DNA from: Streptomyces pactum
GTDB taxonomy: Bacteria > Actinomycetota > Actinomycetes > Streptomycetales > Streptomycetaceae
Direction of reading: 5' to 3'
Length of the DNA: 64,000 nucleotides
NCBI RefSeq assembly: GCF_002005225.1
Contig: NZ_CP019724.1
Coordinates: 2,046,001 to 2,110,000, forward strand
Shown one piece after another: positions 25,201 to 33,307 of the stretch. A model generated the notes under the pieces. That model did no database searches. It had not been told where the DNA came from and saw only the letters and a program-made list of their open reading frames with translations. Both the position numbers and the translations under genes were made by a program. Positions within the stretch are counted from its first letter, which is position 1; every line of letters begins with the position of its first letter.

Positions 25201-26202
25201 CCGGCGCTCGAACTCGATGACCTCCAGGAGTTCGGGCAGCCGCCACTCGCGTACCAGGAGCCACTTGACCCGGGCGTCCGCGGGCAGTTCGTCGATGATG
25301 GTGAGGTCGGTCTCGTCGAGGAACTCGTTGGCCCACCGCATGAACGACTGCCGGTACTCCTCGTCCGCGTCCGGCAGTACCTTGAGGTGCAGCATGAGGT
25401 CGGACTTGAGACAGGCGAAGTCGTACTTGCGCTTGCTCTCCTCGTACTGCCGCGAGCGCCGGTCCGCCAGGAAGCGGCTGACCGACTGCACCGCCGCGAC
25501 CCGGTCGCGCAGGTTGGACAGCTCGGTGTGGCGCTGGGTGATCGACGGCGCGGCCCCGCCCTCGCGCCGGCGCCAGAAGTAGACGATGTCGGTGATGACG
25601 TCGACCTTGGCGGCGCGGAAGTGGGCGTACATGTTGACCCAGGAGTCCTCGTACATGACGCCCTCGGGGAACGCGATGTAGTGGTAGTCCCAGAAGGAGC
25701 GCCGGAACATCTTGTTCCAGACCGTGCGGTCGTAGATCAGCGCCTCGAACCTGGTGATGTGCGTGCCGCGCCGGTTCTTCTGCATCGGGCCCTTGTGCAG
25801 CGGCGACTGCCACTTCTTGGTGGAGTTCATCATCTGCACGTTGCCCGAGACGAAGTCCGATTCGGACGCCTCCAGGGTGCGGACCAGCAGGCCGTAGGCG
25901 TACTCCGGGATGACGTCGTCACCGTCGACGAAGGCCAGGAACTCGCCCTGGGGGTGCATGGCGCGCAGCCCGGTGTTGCGTGCGTGTCCCGGGCCGTGCG
26001 GCTCCTGCCGGATCATCCGGAAGCGCGGGTCGGCTGCGCAGAAGTCGGCGGCGATCCGCGAGGAGCCGTCGGTGGAGCCGTCGTCGACGAGGATCACCTC
26101 GAAGTCGCGGAACGACTGGCGCGCGATCGACTCCAGGCATTCGGCGAGATAGGTCTCGACGTCCTGAAAGGGCACGACGATGCTCAGACGCGGGTGATCC
26201 AC
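22255..26202 (-). CDS. Glycosyltransferase family 2 fused to CDP-glycerol-type glycerophosphotransferase
   Basis: Predicted protein of about 1315 residues. The N-terminal GT2 domain (1–250) has RLSIVVPFQDVETYLAECLE, VDDGSTDGS and the metal motif FVDGDD. A middle region of about 450 residues is beta-rich with Arg/Trp-rich segments and no motif I know. The C-terminal part (about 820–1210) is a Glyphos_transf/TagF-like domain with VVQTWHGTPLKKIGHDIE, YAPTWRDDQYY, VLLVRRHPNV and MITDYSSLMFDYVNTGRP. A Pro/Gln/Ala-rich tail ends it. It probably adds sugar and polyol-phosphate units to a wall teichoic-acid-like polymer at the inner membrane face. The GTG at 26202 or the TTG at 26205 is the start, behind TAGGAG. 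Only GT2–TagF fusions of wall polymer pathways look like this. Confidence 0.82.
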   Translation of the reverse strand: MDHPRLSIVVPFQDVETYLAECLESIARQSFRDFEVILVDDGSTDGSSRIAADFCAADPRFRMIRQEPHGPGHARNTGLRAMHPQGEFLAFVDGDDVIPEYAYGLLVRTLEASESDFVSGNVQMMNSTKKWQSPLHKGPMQKNRRGTHITRFEALIYDRTVWNKMFRRSFWDYHYIAFPEGVMYEDSWVNMYAHFRAAKVDVITDIVYFWRRREGGAAPSITQRHTELSNLRDRVAAVQSVSRFLADRRSRQYEESKRKYDFACLKSDLMLHLKVLPDADEEYRQSFMRWANEFLDETDLTIIDELPADARVKWLLVREWRLPELLEVIEFERRGGPMPVQRRFHRYLKYPYLGDRGVGLDKKAFRLDKELSLHGSLSGARWSANGHLLTLTGNAYVRYINVHKRHMSVKAIALRNKKQGRMVITTAKTTYAPQATESSAQNRYCYDWAGFEARIDTTRLKRKGQWAEGTWDVATGVLSRGLFRYRGIDRGGAGSAANPPYRYVDKNTRILPVFLQGKLKLRVEIVRCRITGHRVVGDQLELRGVYLGPKVPEWGKLRVTSLSGSGQHDGRVYFTPGGEGWCTFAARLPLRSLVPAFRGDAQADTEIPQSWSMGSNGWKTTLHVEGRKTAIYPVMAEETPDGHYRMPASLQTREGDREVVVHRNGSGYLVLFERATLPTATAFAWHEDGSLEIHGRYLAADRLSPREYQDAHLVVRSRAHGAEREVGVEWNGNEFRCLLSPAAMRTLAGDIPLAAGRWDFFLRRQDLSAVAREDRLEDLMVKTEQDIIGALPEEYEANERRYELQAEAYDRLSLLVHSAMPDHARGPYRQKLLRTKAYPAARRQRVRPAVLFDAFKGTQYSDSPRALHEELLRRGTDLEHLWVVRDDQVEVPPTAIPIRMWSPEWYEALATSRYVVANNHLPDWFQKRDGQIVVQTWHGTPLKKIGHDIESIHFADQRYLERVEKEVQNWDMLVSPNSFSTPILQRAFGFPGEMVESGYPRNDILRLPGTEEREQEIRRRIGLPEGKRIVMYAPTWRDDQYYAPGKYKLDFRIDLEDARARLGAEHVLLVRRHPNVVDPVPGAGDGFVYDVSDYPDMADLSLITDVMITDYSSLMFDYVNTGRPILFFTYDLDHYRDTLRGFYFDFAGSAPGPLLDTSEDLVSAVEQIERIQEAYGERYRWFQREFCDLDDGYASARLADRMLVAGGDLAPGQAQAPAVGTVDTRQTARAMTPVQGRAGSWFTAPRRPAQPGSDAARTVGAVPAQPGPAHDGTPSRQPQSHPQVPRLMPAGYERPAGPAGQAPPAGGRTYEGATV

Positions 26203-26367
26203 CAACTCGTACTCCTACCAAGACATTTCGCCCAGCGGGCCACCGACAGTCCCTACTGGACGCCCCACCCCTGCTTGGTGCACCCGCGGCCCCCTCGACC
26301 GCCTTGGCCTCACCAGTACCCCTGACCGCTGGCGAAGCCCCCCTCACCACGGCCACAGGCCCGCCAC

Positions 26368-26395
26368 ATCTTATGTCACCCTTAAGGATGGTCAA
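26368..26395 (-). promoter_or_regulatory. Sigma-70-type promoter for the GT2–glycerophosphotransferase gene
   Basis: On the minus strand TTGACC (26395–26390) and TAAGAT (26373–26368) are separated by 16 bases, close to the HrdB consensus TTGACA/TAGGAT. They lie about 165 bases upstream of the start codon, in a short AT-richer patch (26360–26460) that stands out from the surrounding GC-rich DNA. The rest of 26206–26540 shows no gene. Confidence 0.55.
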
Positions 26396-26540
26396 GGTCA
26401 GTTAATGTGGCGTCCATCGCTGTGACGCGCTATGGTTCCCGGCTCGTTATATTGCTGTGCGTAGGCACGGATGGTTCTCGTACCGGCACGACCGCACGGT
26501 GACGGGGTATCCGCCGCCGGTCGGGCGACGACGGAACCGC

Positions 26541-27665
26541 TCAGTGACCCAGGGTGTGCCACCGGGCGAAGGAGAGGCCGGCGCCGGTTTCCTGGCGGGC
26601 CACCCTCGGTGCGCCGTCGGGTCCGATCAGCGCCATCACGACCCGCCCGCGGCCGTCCCGGGCGAGAGCGGGTGCCCCCTGGCAGGACTCGGCCAGCGCG
26701 TACCACCAGAATCCGCCGGCCTCGTTCTCGGTGCCGCCCATGCCGAGCATCACCGAGCCGTCCCGGTCCCGGTGGGCGAGTACGACGCAGTCGTAGCCGT
26801 CCACCGCCGTGCGCAGGGACGCGTACCCCTGCCCGGCCGGCGATCCGCCCAGCGCGGCGGGCCAGTCGCCCTCCCGCCACGCGGCCGCCCCGCCGCTCTC
26901 GGCATCGGTCCAGAAGAACGTGACCCGCTCCGGCCCGGTCTCCAGCGCGGTGACCGTCCCCGGCACCGGGCGCAGGGCGAAACCGCGGGGGCCGTCGAAG
27001 TCGCCGCCGGGCGCCGTCTGGCGCCAGACGAGGGTGCCCGACGCGGCCGCGGCGCAGACCTCCAGCCGCCCCCCGGCCAGGGCGACCGGCGCCGGTGGGC
27101 CGTCGATCCCGCCGCCCCGCAGGTCCTCCCAGGCCCGCCACTTGCCGCTCGGCAACTCGCGGCGCAGCGACAGACCACCGCCGGCGTTCCGTACGAAGAC
27201 GTGCACGGTGCCGTCGGCCGCGACGGCACCGGCCGGCGGCCCCAGCTCCCGGCCCTGCTCAGGGTCGCGGTGCGGATTGCCGAGGGAACGCCATTCGGTG
27301 AAGGCCAGTCCCGTCTGGTACTGGATCGCGTGCACGACGTCCGCGCCGCATCCGCCGTCGGCCCGTACGCGCTCCCTGCGGCCCAGGAAGTGGACATAGG
27401 TGTCCGCGCCCTGCACCACCGTCAGGTGGGTCAGTCCCGCCACGGGCACGAAATGCGGTCCGCTCCAGCCGGGGCCGCCCGCGACGGTCTCCGTCCAGCG
27501 CACCAGACCGCCGTCGGCGGGCGCGTAGAGGCTGAGCCGGCCGTCCCTGCCCAGGGTCAGCCAGTCGCCGTTGGCGGCTGTGGACGCGCCGCCCCGCCCT
27601 CTGTCCACGGTGCCCGGCCCGACCTCACGAGCGGCGCCGACGGGGTCTGCCGACCTTCTCCGCAT
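26541..27665 (-). CDS. Repeat-rich propeller-like protein (copy 1)
   Basis: Predicted protein of about 374 residues. It is built from repeated beta units with Gly-Arg-Asp turns, for example NGDWLTLGRDGRLSLYAPAD, HVFVRNAGGGLSLRRE and VVMALIGPDGAPRVARQE, as in lectin-like beta-propellers. There is no signal peptide or membrane helix. It is homologous to the gene at 27785, which shares NGDWL-LGRDGRLS-Y and HVFVRN-GGG-S. The start is either the ATG at 27665 or the GTG at 27677; AGGAAGG lies just upstream. Sugar binding is only a suggestion, from the fold pattern and the neighbouring polymer polymerase. I do not know a function for the family. Confidence 0.55.
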   Translation of the reverse strand: MRRRSADPVGAAREVGPGTVDRGRGGASTAANGDWLTLGRDGRLSLYAPADGGLVRWTETVAGGPGWSGPHFVPVAGLTHLTVVQGADTYVHFLGRRERVRADGGCGADVVHAIQYQTGLAFTEWRSLGNPHRDPEQGRELGPPAGAVAADGTVHVFVRNAGGGLSLRRELPSGKWRAWEDLRGGGIDGPPAPVALAGGRLEVCAAAASGTLVWRQTAPGGDFDGPRGFALRPVPGTVTALETGPERVTFFWTDAESGGAAAWREGDWPAALGGSPAGQGYASLRTAVDGYDCVVLAHRDRDGSVMLGMGGTENEAGGFWWYALAESCQGAPALARDGRGRVVMALIGPDGAPRVARQETGAGLSFARWHTLGH

Positions 27666-27784
27666 GGCCTGCTGCACCTTCCTGAAGCCCGCCGTGTCAC
27701 GGACAGGGACGTTGACCGCGGAACATCATATGCCGTTCGTTCACCAGTTCCCCATGGCTCGGCCGCCCGGCCGCCGAGGGGGCG

Positions 27785-28804
27785 TCAGACGGCCTGCCAG
27801 GGACCGAGCGCGAGACCCGGTTCGTCCTTGCGGCGGGCGAGGCGGAGCTGCCCGGTGGACGGCGACAGCGTGGCCGCCACCAGTCGGCCGTCGGCGTCCA
27901 GGGCCAGGGACACCACCGCGTCGGCCGGCAGCTCGGGGCCCGACTCCGTCCACACGGCGCCGAGCGCCTCCTGCTGTGAGGGGTAGGCGGCGAAGGCGAC
28001 CCGGCCACTGGTCGAGCGCTGGGCGACCAGCGTGCAGTCGTGGCCGTCGATGACGCAGCGCACGGCGGAGACGGGGCCGGGGCCCGCCGCGGCCACCAGC
28101 GGCATCGGCTTCTCGCCGGGGCGCCAGGCGCACAGCTCGCCGCTGTCGTCGTCGGTGAAGAGGACGGTGGTGGACTCCTCGGAGGTCGCCAGCGCGCGCA
28201 GGGTGCCCGGGCGGACCGCCGCGTCGACGCCCTCCCCCGGCACGGGCCGCGCGCCCGGCTGCTCCTGCCGCCAGTGCCGGATGCCGCCGGTGACGGCCGC
28301 GTACAGCTCGACCCTGCCGGACTCCCCCGTCACGGCCGCGGGCTCCTCCTGGACGCCGCGTCCCTTCAGGTCCCGCCACGGCTCCCAGCCGCCCTTCTCC
28401 TTCTGGGCCACCATGCTCATGCCGCCGCCCCCGTTGCGGACGAAGACATGGGCACGGCCCTGCGCGTCGACGGCGACGGCCGGTGTCCCGGTGCGGGCGC
28501 CCTGCTTGTTGGGGTGGCCGGCCGGCTGCCAGTCCAGGGGCGCGAGCAGCGGGCGGAAGTGCGTGGTGTGCACGAGGTCGGACCGGTCCGTCCCGACGGG
28601 CCGCCAGGCGACCAGGTGGCCGTAGCCGTCGGGGCCCCGGCCGATGGAGAGGCCGGGGAGCAGTTCCTGGTCGCCGCCGATCCTGCGCGGGGCCTCCCAG
28701 GGCCCGGCGGGCGCGCGTTCGGCACGCCACAGGGCGGCACCGTCCGACGGGAGGTAGACACTGAGGCGGCCGTCGCGGCCGAGGAGAAGCCAGTCGCCGT
28801 TCAC
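27785..28804 (-). CDS. Repeat-rich propeller-like protein (copy 2)
   Basis: Predicted protein of 339 residues, a paralogue of the gene at 26541. Repeated segments include LLLGRDGRLSVYLPSDG, AVDAQGRAHVFVRNGGGG, YAAVTGGIRHWRQEQPG and LALDADGRLVAATLSPSTGQ, spaced as in a multi-bladed propeller. A GTG at 28804 begins the protein with NGDWLLLGRD. The ribosome site is weak (GAGTGAAGCG). No secretion signal is seen. It is probably cotranscribed with copy 1, from the intergenic region shared with the divergent NYN gene. Function unknown. Confidence 0.55.
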   Translation of the reverse strand: MNGDWLLLGRDGRLSVYLPSDGAALWRAERAPAGPWEAPRRIGGDQELLPGLSIGRGPDGYGHLVAWRPVGTDRSDLVHTTHFRPLLAPLDWQPAGHPNKQGARTGTPAVAVDAQGRAHVFVRNGGGGMSMVAQKEKGGWEPWRDLKGRGVQEEPAAVTGESGRVELYAAVTGGIRHWRQEQPGARPVPGEGVDAAVRPGTLRALATSEESTTVLFTDDDSGELCAWRPGEKPMPLVAAAGPGPVSAVRCVIDGHDCTLVAQRSTSGRVAFAAYPSQQEALGAVWTESGPELPADAVVSLALDADGRLVAATLSPSTGQLRLARRKDEPGLALGPWQAV

Positions 28805-28883
28805 CGCTTCACTCTAAGCGGGGCCGCCGGGTCCGCGTCGCTCGGGTACGGCCCGCGCGGCGGTGCCGTGCGACCCTGACGGC

Positions 28884-29261
28884 ATGGACGACAGCGCTCC
28901 CCTGCTCGTGATCGTCGACGCCGCGAACGTCGTCGGGTCGGTGCCCGACGGGTGGTGGCACGACCGGCGCGGGGCGGCGAAGCGGCTGCGGGACCGGCTG
29001 GCGGCGGACGGTGTGCCGGGGCGTGCCGGCCCGGTGGAGATCGTCCTGGTCGTCGAGGGCGCGGCCCGCGGGGTGGGCTCCGTGCCCGGCGTGCGAGTGG
29101 AGTCGGCCCCCGGCAGCGGGGACGACCACATGGTCGGGCTGGTCGCCCGGGCCGCCGAGGACCGCCGGGTCCTGGTCGTGACGGCCGACCGCGAGCTGCG
29201 CCGCCGGGTGACCGCACTGGGCGCGGAGGTGACGGGGCCGCGGACGGTGCGGCCCGCGTGA
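28884..29261 (+). CDS. Small NYN/PIN-like domain protein
   Basis: Predicted protein of 125 residues. It opens with LLVIVDAANVVGSVPDGWWH, the Asp-Ala-Asn-Val form of the NYN/PIN nuclease strand. It continues with a helix of Arg residues (RRGAAKRLRDRL), a DDHMVGLV acidic segment and VLVVTADRELRRRVTALGAE, the third acidic site. These acidic positions bind metal in PIN-like RNases, so an RNA-processing or nuclease role is likely. Homologues are often labelled NTP pyrophosphohydrolase, for which I see no basis here. It is a single gene, convergent with the permease gene at 29339. Confidence 0.65.
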   Translation: MDDSAPLLVIVDAANVVGSVPDGWWHDRRGAAKRLRDRLAADGVPGRAGPVEIVLVVEGAARGVGSVPGVRVESAPGSGDDHMVGLVARAAEDRRVLVVTADRELRRRVTALGAEVTGPRTVRPA

Positions 29262-29286
29262 CGGCACCCCCCGCCCGCGTACGGGT

Positions 29287-29323
29287 CCGGCCCCGCGGGC
29301 CCCGGGCGGGGGCACGGGGCCGG
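29287..29323. terminator. GC hairpin between convergent genes
   Basis: CCGGCCCC (29287–29294) pairs with GGGGCCGG (29316–29323), and the loop can itself fold (GGGCCC). It lies in the 77 bases between the NYN stop and the permease stop and could terminate both. Confidence 0.5.
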
Positions 29324-29338
29324 AGCGGCGGCCGGTGG

Positions 29339-30925
29339 CTACGGGGTGCTTCCGCCCGACGGACCGGACGGCCCGGCCGGACCTGACGTGCCGGACGGAC
29401 CTGACGTGCCGGACGGACCTGACGTGCCGGACGGACCGGCCGGTGCCTCCTCGCCACGGGCCAGACGGCTGTGGGAGCGGCTGTAGAGGAAGTACACGAC
29501 GACGCCGATCAGCATCCAGACGCCGAACCGCACCCAGGTCTCGGCGGGCAGGTTCAGCATCAGCCACAGCGAGGCGCCCACCGACACGATCGGCAGCAGC
29601 GGCACCAGCGGGGTGCGGAAGGCGCGCGGCAGGTCGGGACGGCTCCGGCGCAGGATGATCACGCTGAGCGCGACGATGACGAAGGCGAACAGCGTGCCGA
29701 TGTTCACCAGCTCGGCGAGTTCGCTCAGGCTGGTGAAGCCGGCGACGATCGCGATGAGCACGCCGAGCAGGATGGTCGGCCGGTACGGGGTCCGGAACTT
29801 CGGGTGGACGCGGGAGAAGAAGCGCGGCAGCAGCCCGTCGCGGCTCATCGCGAAGAACACCCGGGTCTGGCCGAGCAGCAGGATCATGCACACCGTGGTC
29901 AGGCCGACGGCGGCGCCGAAGCTGATCACGCCCGCGAAGAAGGGGTGCCCGGTGGACTTGAACGCGTCGGCGAGCGGGGCGTCGACGGACAGCTCGCTGT
30001 AGTGCTGCATGCCGGTGACGACGATCGACACGGCGACGTACAGCGCGGTGCAGATGAACAGGGAGCCGAGGATGCCGCGGGGCATGTCGCGCTGCGGGTT
30101 CTTGGTCTCCTCGGCGGCCGTGGCGACGATGTCGAAGCCGATGAAGGCGAAGAAGACGACCGAGGCCGCGGTGAAGATGCCCATCACTCCGAAGTTGGCC
30201 GGCGCCCACCCGAACATCAACTGGATCAGTGGCGAGTCGAGGCCCCCGCCCGCCTCCACCGGCCGCGCCTTCGGGACGAAGGGGTCGTAGTTGGAGCCCT
30301 TGATGAAGAAGGCGCCCGCGATGATCACGATGAGGACGACGGTCACCTTGATGGCGACGACGACCGAGGTGACCCGCGCCGACAGCTTCATGCCGAGGAC
30401 GAGGATGCCGGTGAGCACCAGCACCAGGGCGGCGGCGAGGATGTCGAAGCCGAACCCTTCGGCGCCGTCCCGGCCGCCGAGCGCCGCGGGCATCTGCCAG
30501 CCCGCGTTGTCCATCAGCGAACGGATGTAGCCCGACCAGCCGACGGCCACCACCGCCGTGCCGAGCGCGAACTCCAGGACCAGGTCCCAGCCGATGATCC
30601 AGGCGGGCAGTTCACCGAGCGAGGCATAGGAGAAGGTGTACGCGGAGCCGGCGACCGGGACCGTGGAGGCGAACTCCGCGTAGCACAGCGCGGCGAGCGC
30701 GCAGACGACACCGGCGACGACGAAGGCCAGGGCGACGGAGGGCCCGGCGTTGTTCTTGGCGACCGTGCCGGTCAGTACGAAGATGCCGGTGCCGATGATG
30801 ACACCGACGCCGAAGACGGTCAGGTCCAGCGCGGACAGGGACTTCTTGAGCGCGTGCTCCGGTTCCTCGGTGTCCCGGATGGACTGCTCGATCTTCTTGG
30901 TCCTGAAGAGACTGCTGTTGCTCAC
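29339..30925 (-). CDS. APC-family amino-acid permease (cationic amino-acid transporter type)
   Basis: Predicted protein of 528 residues with about 12 membrane helices. The conserved first helix GVGVIIGTGIFVLTG, the segment PVAGSAYTFSYASLGELPAW and FFAFIGFDIVATAAEETKNP are signatures of the CAT/YfnA-like group of the APC superfamily, which imports amino acids with protons. The GTG at 30925 follows GGAGG with ideal spacing; the frame is open about 100 bases further up, but without a start signal. The C-terminus is a cytoplasmic tail of Gly-Pro-Ser-Gly-Thr-Ser repeats encoded by an 18-base tandem repeat. No substrate-specific neighbour is present. Confidence 0.88.
   Translation of the reverse strand: MSNSSLFRTKKIEQSIRDTEEPEHALKKSLSALDLTVFGVGVIIGTGIFVLTGTVAKNNAGPSVALAFVVAGVVCALAALCYAEFASTVPVAGSAYTFSYASLGELPAWIIGWDLVLEFALGTAVVAVGWSGYIRSLMDNAGWQMPAALGGRDGAEGFGFDILAAALVLVLTGILVLGMKLSARVTSVVVAIKVTVVLIVIIAGAFFIKGSNYDPFVPKARPVEAGGGLDSPLIQLMFGWAPANFGVMGIFTAASVVFFAFIGFDIVATAAEETKNPQRDMPRGILGSLFICTALYVAVSIVVTGMQHYSELSVDAPLADAFKSTGHPFFAGVISFGAAVGLTTVCMILLLGQTRVFFAMSRDGLLPRFFSRVHPKFRTPYRPTILLGVLIAIVAGFTSLSELAELVNIGTLFAFVIVALSVIILRRSRPDLPRAFRTPLVPLLPIVSVGASLWLMLNLPAETWVRFGVWMLIGVVVYFLYSRSHSRLARGEEAPAGPSGTSGPSGTSGPSGTSGPAGPSGPSGGSTP
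29379..29432. repeat. Three tandem copies of an 18-base unit in the permease 3' end
   Basis: GGACCTGACGTGCCGGAC occurs three times without mismatch and is followed by a partial unit. On the minus strand it encodes a hexapeptide of Gly, Pro, Ser and Thr at the cytoplasmic C-terminus. Exact repetition suggests recent slippage expansion, and copy number probably varies between strains. Confidence 0.9.
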
Positions 30926-31061
30926 GGGTACCTCCGAGCTTGTCGTCCCCGACATGATCGAGAGGGGGCGTACTGCGTATGCCCCGGCATGAGCGGATTC
31001 ACGCGGATGGGTCGGTTTCGCCACCGCAACGAGTGGAGAGACCGACCCATTCGGTCCTGCG

Positions 31062-32990
31062 TCAGTCGCGCGCGGCCTCCACCGAGTCCGCGTCGGCGCC
31101 GGTGCGCTCGTAGCGGCCGTCGAGCTTGGCGACCAGGCCGGTGACCTGGCGGGCGATGTCGGGGGCGGTGAGCCCGATCTCCGCCATGACCTCGGCGCGG
31201 GAGGCGTGGTCGAGGAAGCGCGGCGGGATGCCGAAGTCGCGCAGCGGTACGTCGACGCCCGCGTCGCGCAGGGCCTGGGCGACGGCGGAGCCGACGCCGC
31301 CGACCCGCGAGTTGTCCTCGACGGTGACGACGACGCGGTGGCGCTCCGCGAGCGGGGCCATGGCCTCGTCGACGGGCTTGACCCAGCGGGGGTCGACCAC
31401 GGTGGTGGAGATGCCCTGCTTGTTCAGCAGGTCCGCCACCTCCAGGCACATCGGCGCGAGGGCGCCGACCGAGACCAGCAGGACGTCCGGGGTGTCGGTG
31501 CCGGGGGTGCGCAGGACGTCCATGCCGCCGACGCGGCCGACGGCCGGCACGGCGGGGCCGACGGCGCCCTTGGAGAAGCGCACCACGGTCGGCGCGTCGT
31601 CCACCTCGACGGCCTCGCGCAACTGGGCGCGGACCTGCTCGGCGTCGCGCGGGGCGGCGAGCCTGAGGCCCGGGACGACCTGGAGGATCGACATGTCCCA
31701 CATGCCGTTGTGGGAGGCGCCGTCGGTGCCGGTGACACCGGCGCGGTCCAGCACGAACGTCACGCCGCACTTGTGCAGGGCCACGTCCATCAGCACCTGG
31801 TCGAAGGCGCGGTTGAGGAAGGTGGCGTACACGGCGAAGACCGGGTGCACTCCCCCGTGGGCGAGGCCGGCCGCGGAGACGGCGCCGTGCTGCTCGGCGA
31901 TGCCGACGTCGTAGACGCGGTCGGGGAAGGCCTTGGCGAACTTGTCGAGGCCGACCGGCTGGAGCATCGCGGCGGTGATGGCGACGACGTCCTCGCGCTC
32001 CTTGCCGAGCTCGAGCATCTCGTCGCCGAAGACGGACGTCCAGTCGGCGCCGGAGGTGGAGATGGGCAGGCCCGTGTCCGGGTGGATCTTGCCGACGGCG
32101 TGGAAGCGGTCGGCCTCGTCCGCCAGGGCGGGCTGGTAGCCGCGGCCCTTCTCGGTGAGGCAGTGCACGATGACCGGGCCGCCGAAGCGCTTGGCGCGGG
32201 TGAGGGCGGACTCCAGGGCCTCGAGGTCGTGGCCGTCGATCGGGCCGACGTACTTCAGACCGAGGTCCTCGAACATGCCCTGCGGGGCGATGAAGTCCTT
32301 CAGGCCCTTCTTGGCGCCGTGCAGGGTGTCGTAGAGCGGGCGGCCGACGACCGGGGTGCGCTCCAGGAGCTCCTTGGTGCGGGCCAGGAAGCGCTCGTAG
32401 CCGTCGGTGGTGCGCAGGGTCGCCAGGTGGTTGGCGAGGCCGCCGATGGTGGGCGCGTAGGAGCGCTCGTTGTCGTTGACGACGATGACCAGGGGGCGGT
32501 CCTTGGCGGCGGCGATGTTGTTCAGCGCCTCCCAGGCCATGCCGCCGGTGAGCGCGCCGTCGCCGATGACGGCGACGACGTGGTCGTCGCGGTCCAGGAC
32601 CTGGTTGGCCTTGGCGATGCCGTCGGCCCAGCCGAGGACGGTGGAGGCGTGGCTGTTCTCGATGACGTCGTGCTCGGACTCGGCCTGCGAGGGATAGCCG
32701 GACAGGCCGCCCTTCATCTTCAGCCTGGAGAAGTCCTGACGGCCGGTGAGCAGCTTGTGCACGTAGGACTGGTGGCCGGTGTCCCAGAGCACCTTGTCCT
32801 TCGGCGAGTCGAAGACCCGGTGCAGGGCGAGGGTGAGCTCCACCACTCCGAGGTTGGGGCCGAGATGGCCGCCGGTCTTGGACACGGCGTCGACGAGGAA
32901 CGTGCGGATCTCCTCTGCCAGCCGGCCCAGCTCTTCCAGGCTGAGCCGGTCCAGATCGCGCGGTCCCGTGATGCGGGTCAGCAGCGGCAC
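31062..32990 (-). CDS. dxs: 1-deoxy-D-xylulose-5-phosphate synthase
   Basis: Predicted protein of 642 residues, normal for the family. It condenses pyruvate and glyceraldehyde-3-phosphate with thiamine diphosphate, the first step of the MEP isoprenoid pathway. Visible are the Mg-ThDP motif [16 protein letters not shown], the substrate histidine in [15 protein letters not shown], the central [17 protein letters not shown], and the C-terminal transketolase domain. The GTG at 32990 ([13 protein letters not shown]) follows AAGGAGG at 6 bases, whereas the frame stays open upstream to 33101 without a ribosome site. A perfect inverted repeat lies about 50 bases upstream. Confidence 0.95.
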   Translation of the reverse strand: MPLLTRITGPRDLDRLSLEELGRLAEEIRTFLVDAVSKTGGHLGPNLGVVELTLALHRVFDSPKDKVLWDTGHQSYVHKLLTGRQDFSRLKMKGGLSGYPSQAESEHDVIENSHASTVLGWADGIAKANQVLDRDDHVVAVIGDGALTGGMAWEALNNIAAAKDRPLVIVVNDNERSYAPTIGGLANHLATLRTTDGYERFLARTKELLERTPVVGRPLYDTLHGAKKGLKDFIAPQGMFEDLGLKYVGPIDGHDLEALESALTRAKRFGGPVIVHCLTEKGRGYQPALADEADRFHAVGKIHPDTGLPISTSGADWTSVFGDEMLELGKEREDVVAITAAMLQPVGLDKFAKAFPDRVYDVGIAEQHGAVSAAGLAHGGVHPVFAVYATFLNRAFDQVLMDVALHKCGVTFVLDRAGVTGTDGASHNGMWDMSILQVVPGLRLAAPRDAEQVRAQLREAVEVDDAPTVVRFSKGAVGPAVPAVGRVGGMDVLRTPGTDTPDVLLVSVGALAPMCLEVADLLNKQGISTTVVDPRWVKPVDEAMAPLAERHRVVVTVEDNSRVGGVGSAVAQALRDAGVDVPLRDFGIPPRFLDHASRAEVMAEIGLTAPDIARQVTGLVAKLDGRYERTGADADSVEAARD

Positions 32991-33036
32991 CCGTGCCTCC
33001 TTGCAGTAGAGCTGTTGCCGGGCCTGCCCGAGTCTA

Positions 33037-33058
33037 ATGTTCCGCCGTGGCGGAACAT
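33037..33058. promoter_or_regulatory. Perfect 10-base inverted repeat upstream of dxs
   Basis: ATGTTCCGCC, then GT, then GGCGGAACAT. The centre is 57 bases before the dxs start codon, so the element could be an operator or a leader hairpin. The rest of 32991–33307 contains a terminator at 33240 and a run of GGAGC repeats near 33210–33230, and no gene. Confidence 0.5.
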
Positions 33059-33239
33059 GTCCGGGCGGTGCGTCGTACGTCACGCGTTCGGCTTTACCCA
33101 TCGGCGGTCCGTTCTACGACTGCACCGCCGGCCGTCGTCCGCGGCCTCCCGGCGCACCCCCGCGTCCCGTACGCGAAGAGCCCCGTACGAGCACGTCCGC
33201 CCAGGTGACGAGCGGAGCGGAGCGGAGCGGGCGGACAGC

Positions 33240-33278
33240 CCGCCGCCCGCCCGAGGGCTCAGCTCGGGCGGGCGGCGG
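33240..33278. terminator. Terminator of the xylFGH transcript
   Basis: A 16-base perfect GC stem (CCGCCGCCCGCCCGAG and its complement) closes on a 7-base loop, 30 bases downstream of the xylH stop codon on the minus strand. Confidence 0.75.
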
Positions 33279-33307
33279 GGTGGTGCGCCCGGACGGGCGG
33301 TGCGTGG

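Noticed and set aside
22141..26325. A 1394-codon open frame on the plus strand opposite the GT2–glycerophosphotransferase gene
   Set aside because: It is a GC-bias shadow. The translation is Val/Arg/Gly/His-rich without motifs, while the minus strand has clear enzyme domains.
33207..33231. Run of GGAGC repeats as a possible CRISPR or satellite
   Set aside because: Units are only five bases long, with no spacers; it is simple-sequence repetition next to a terminator.
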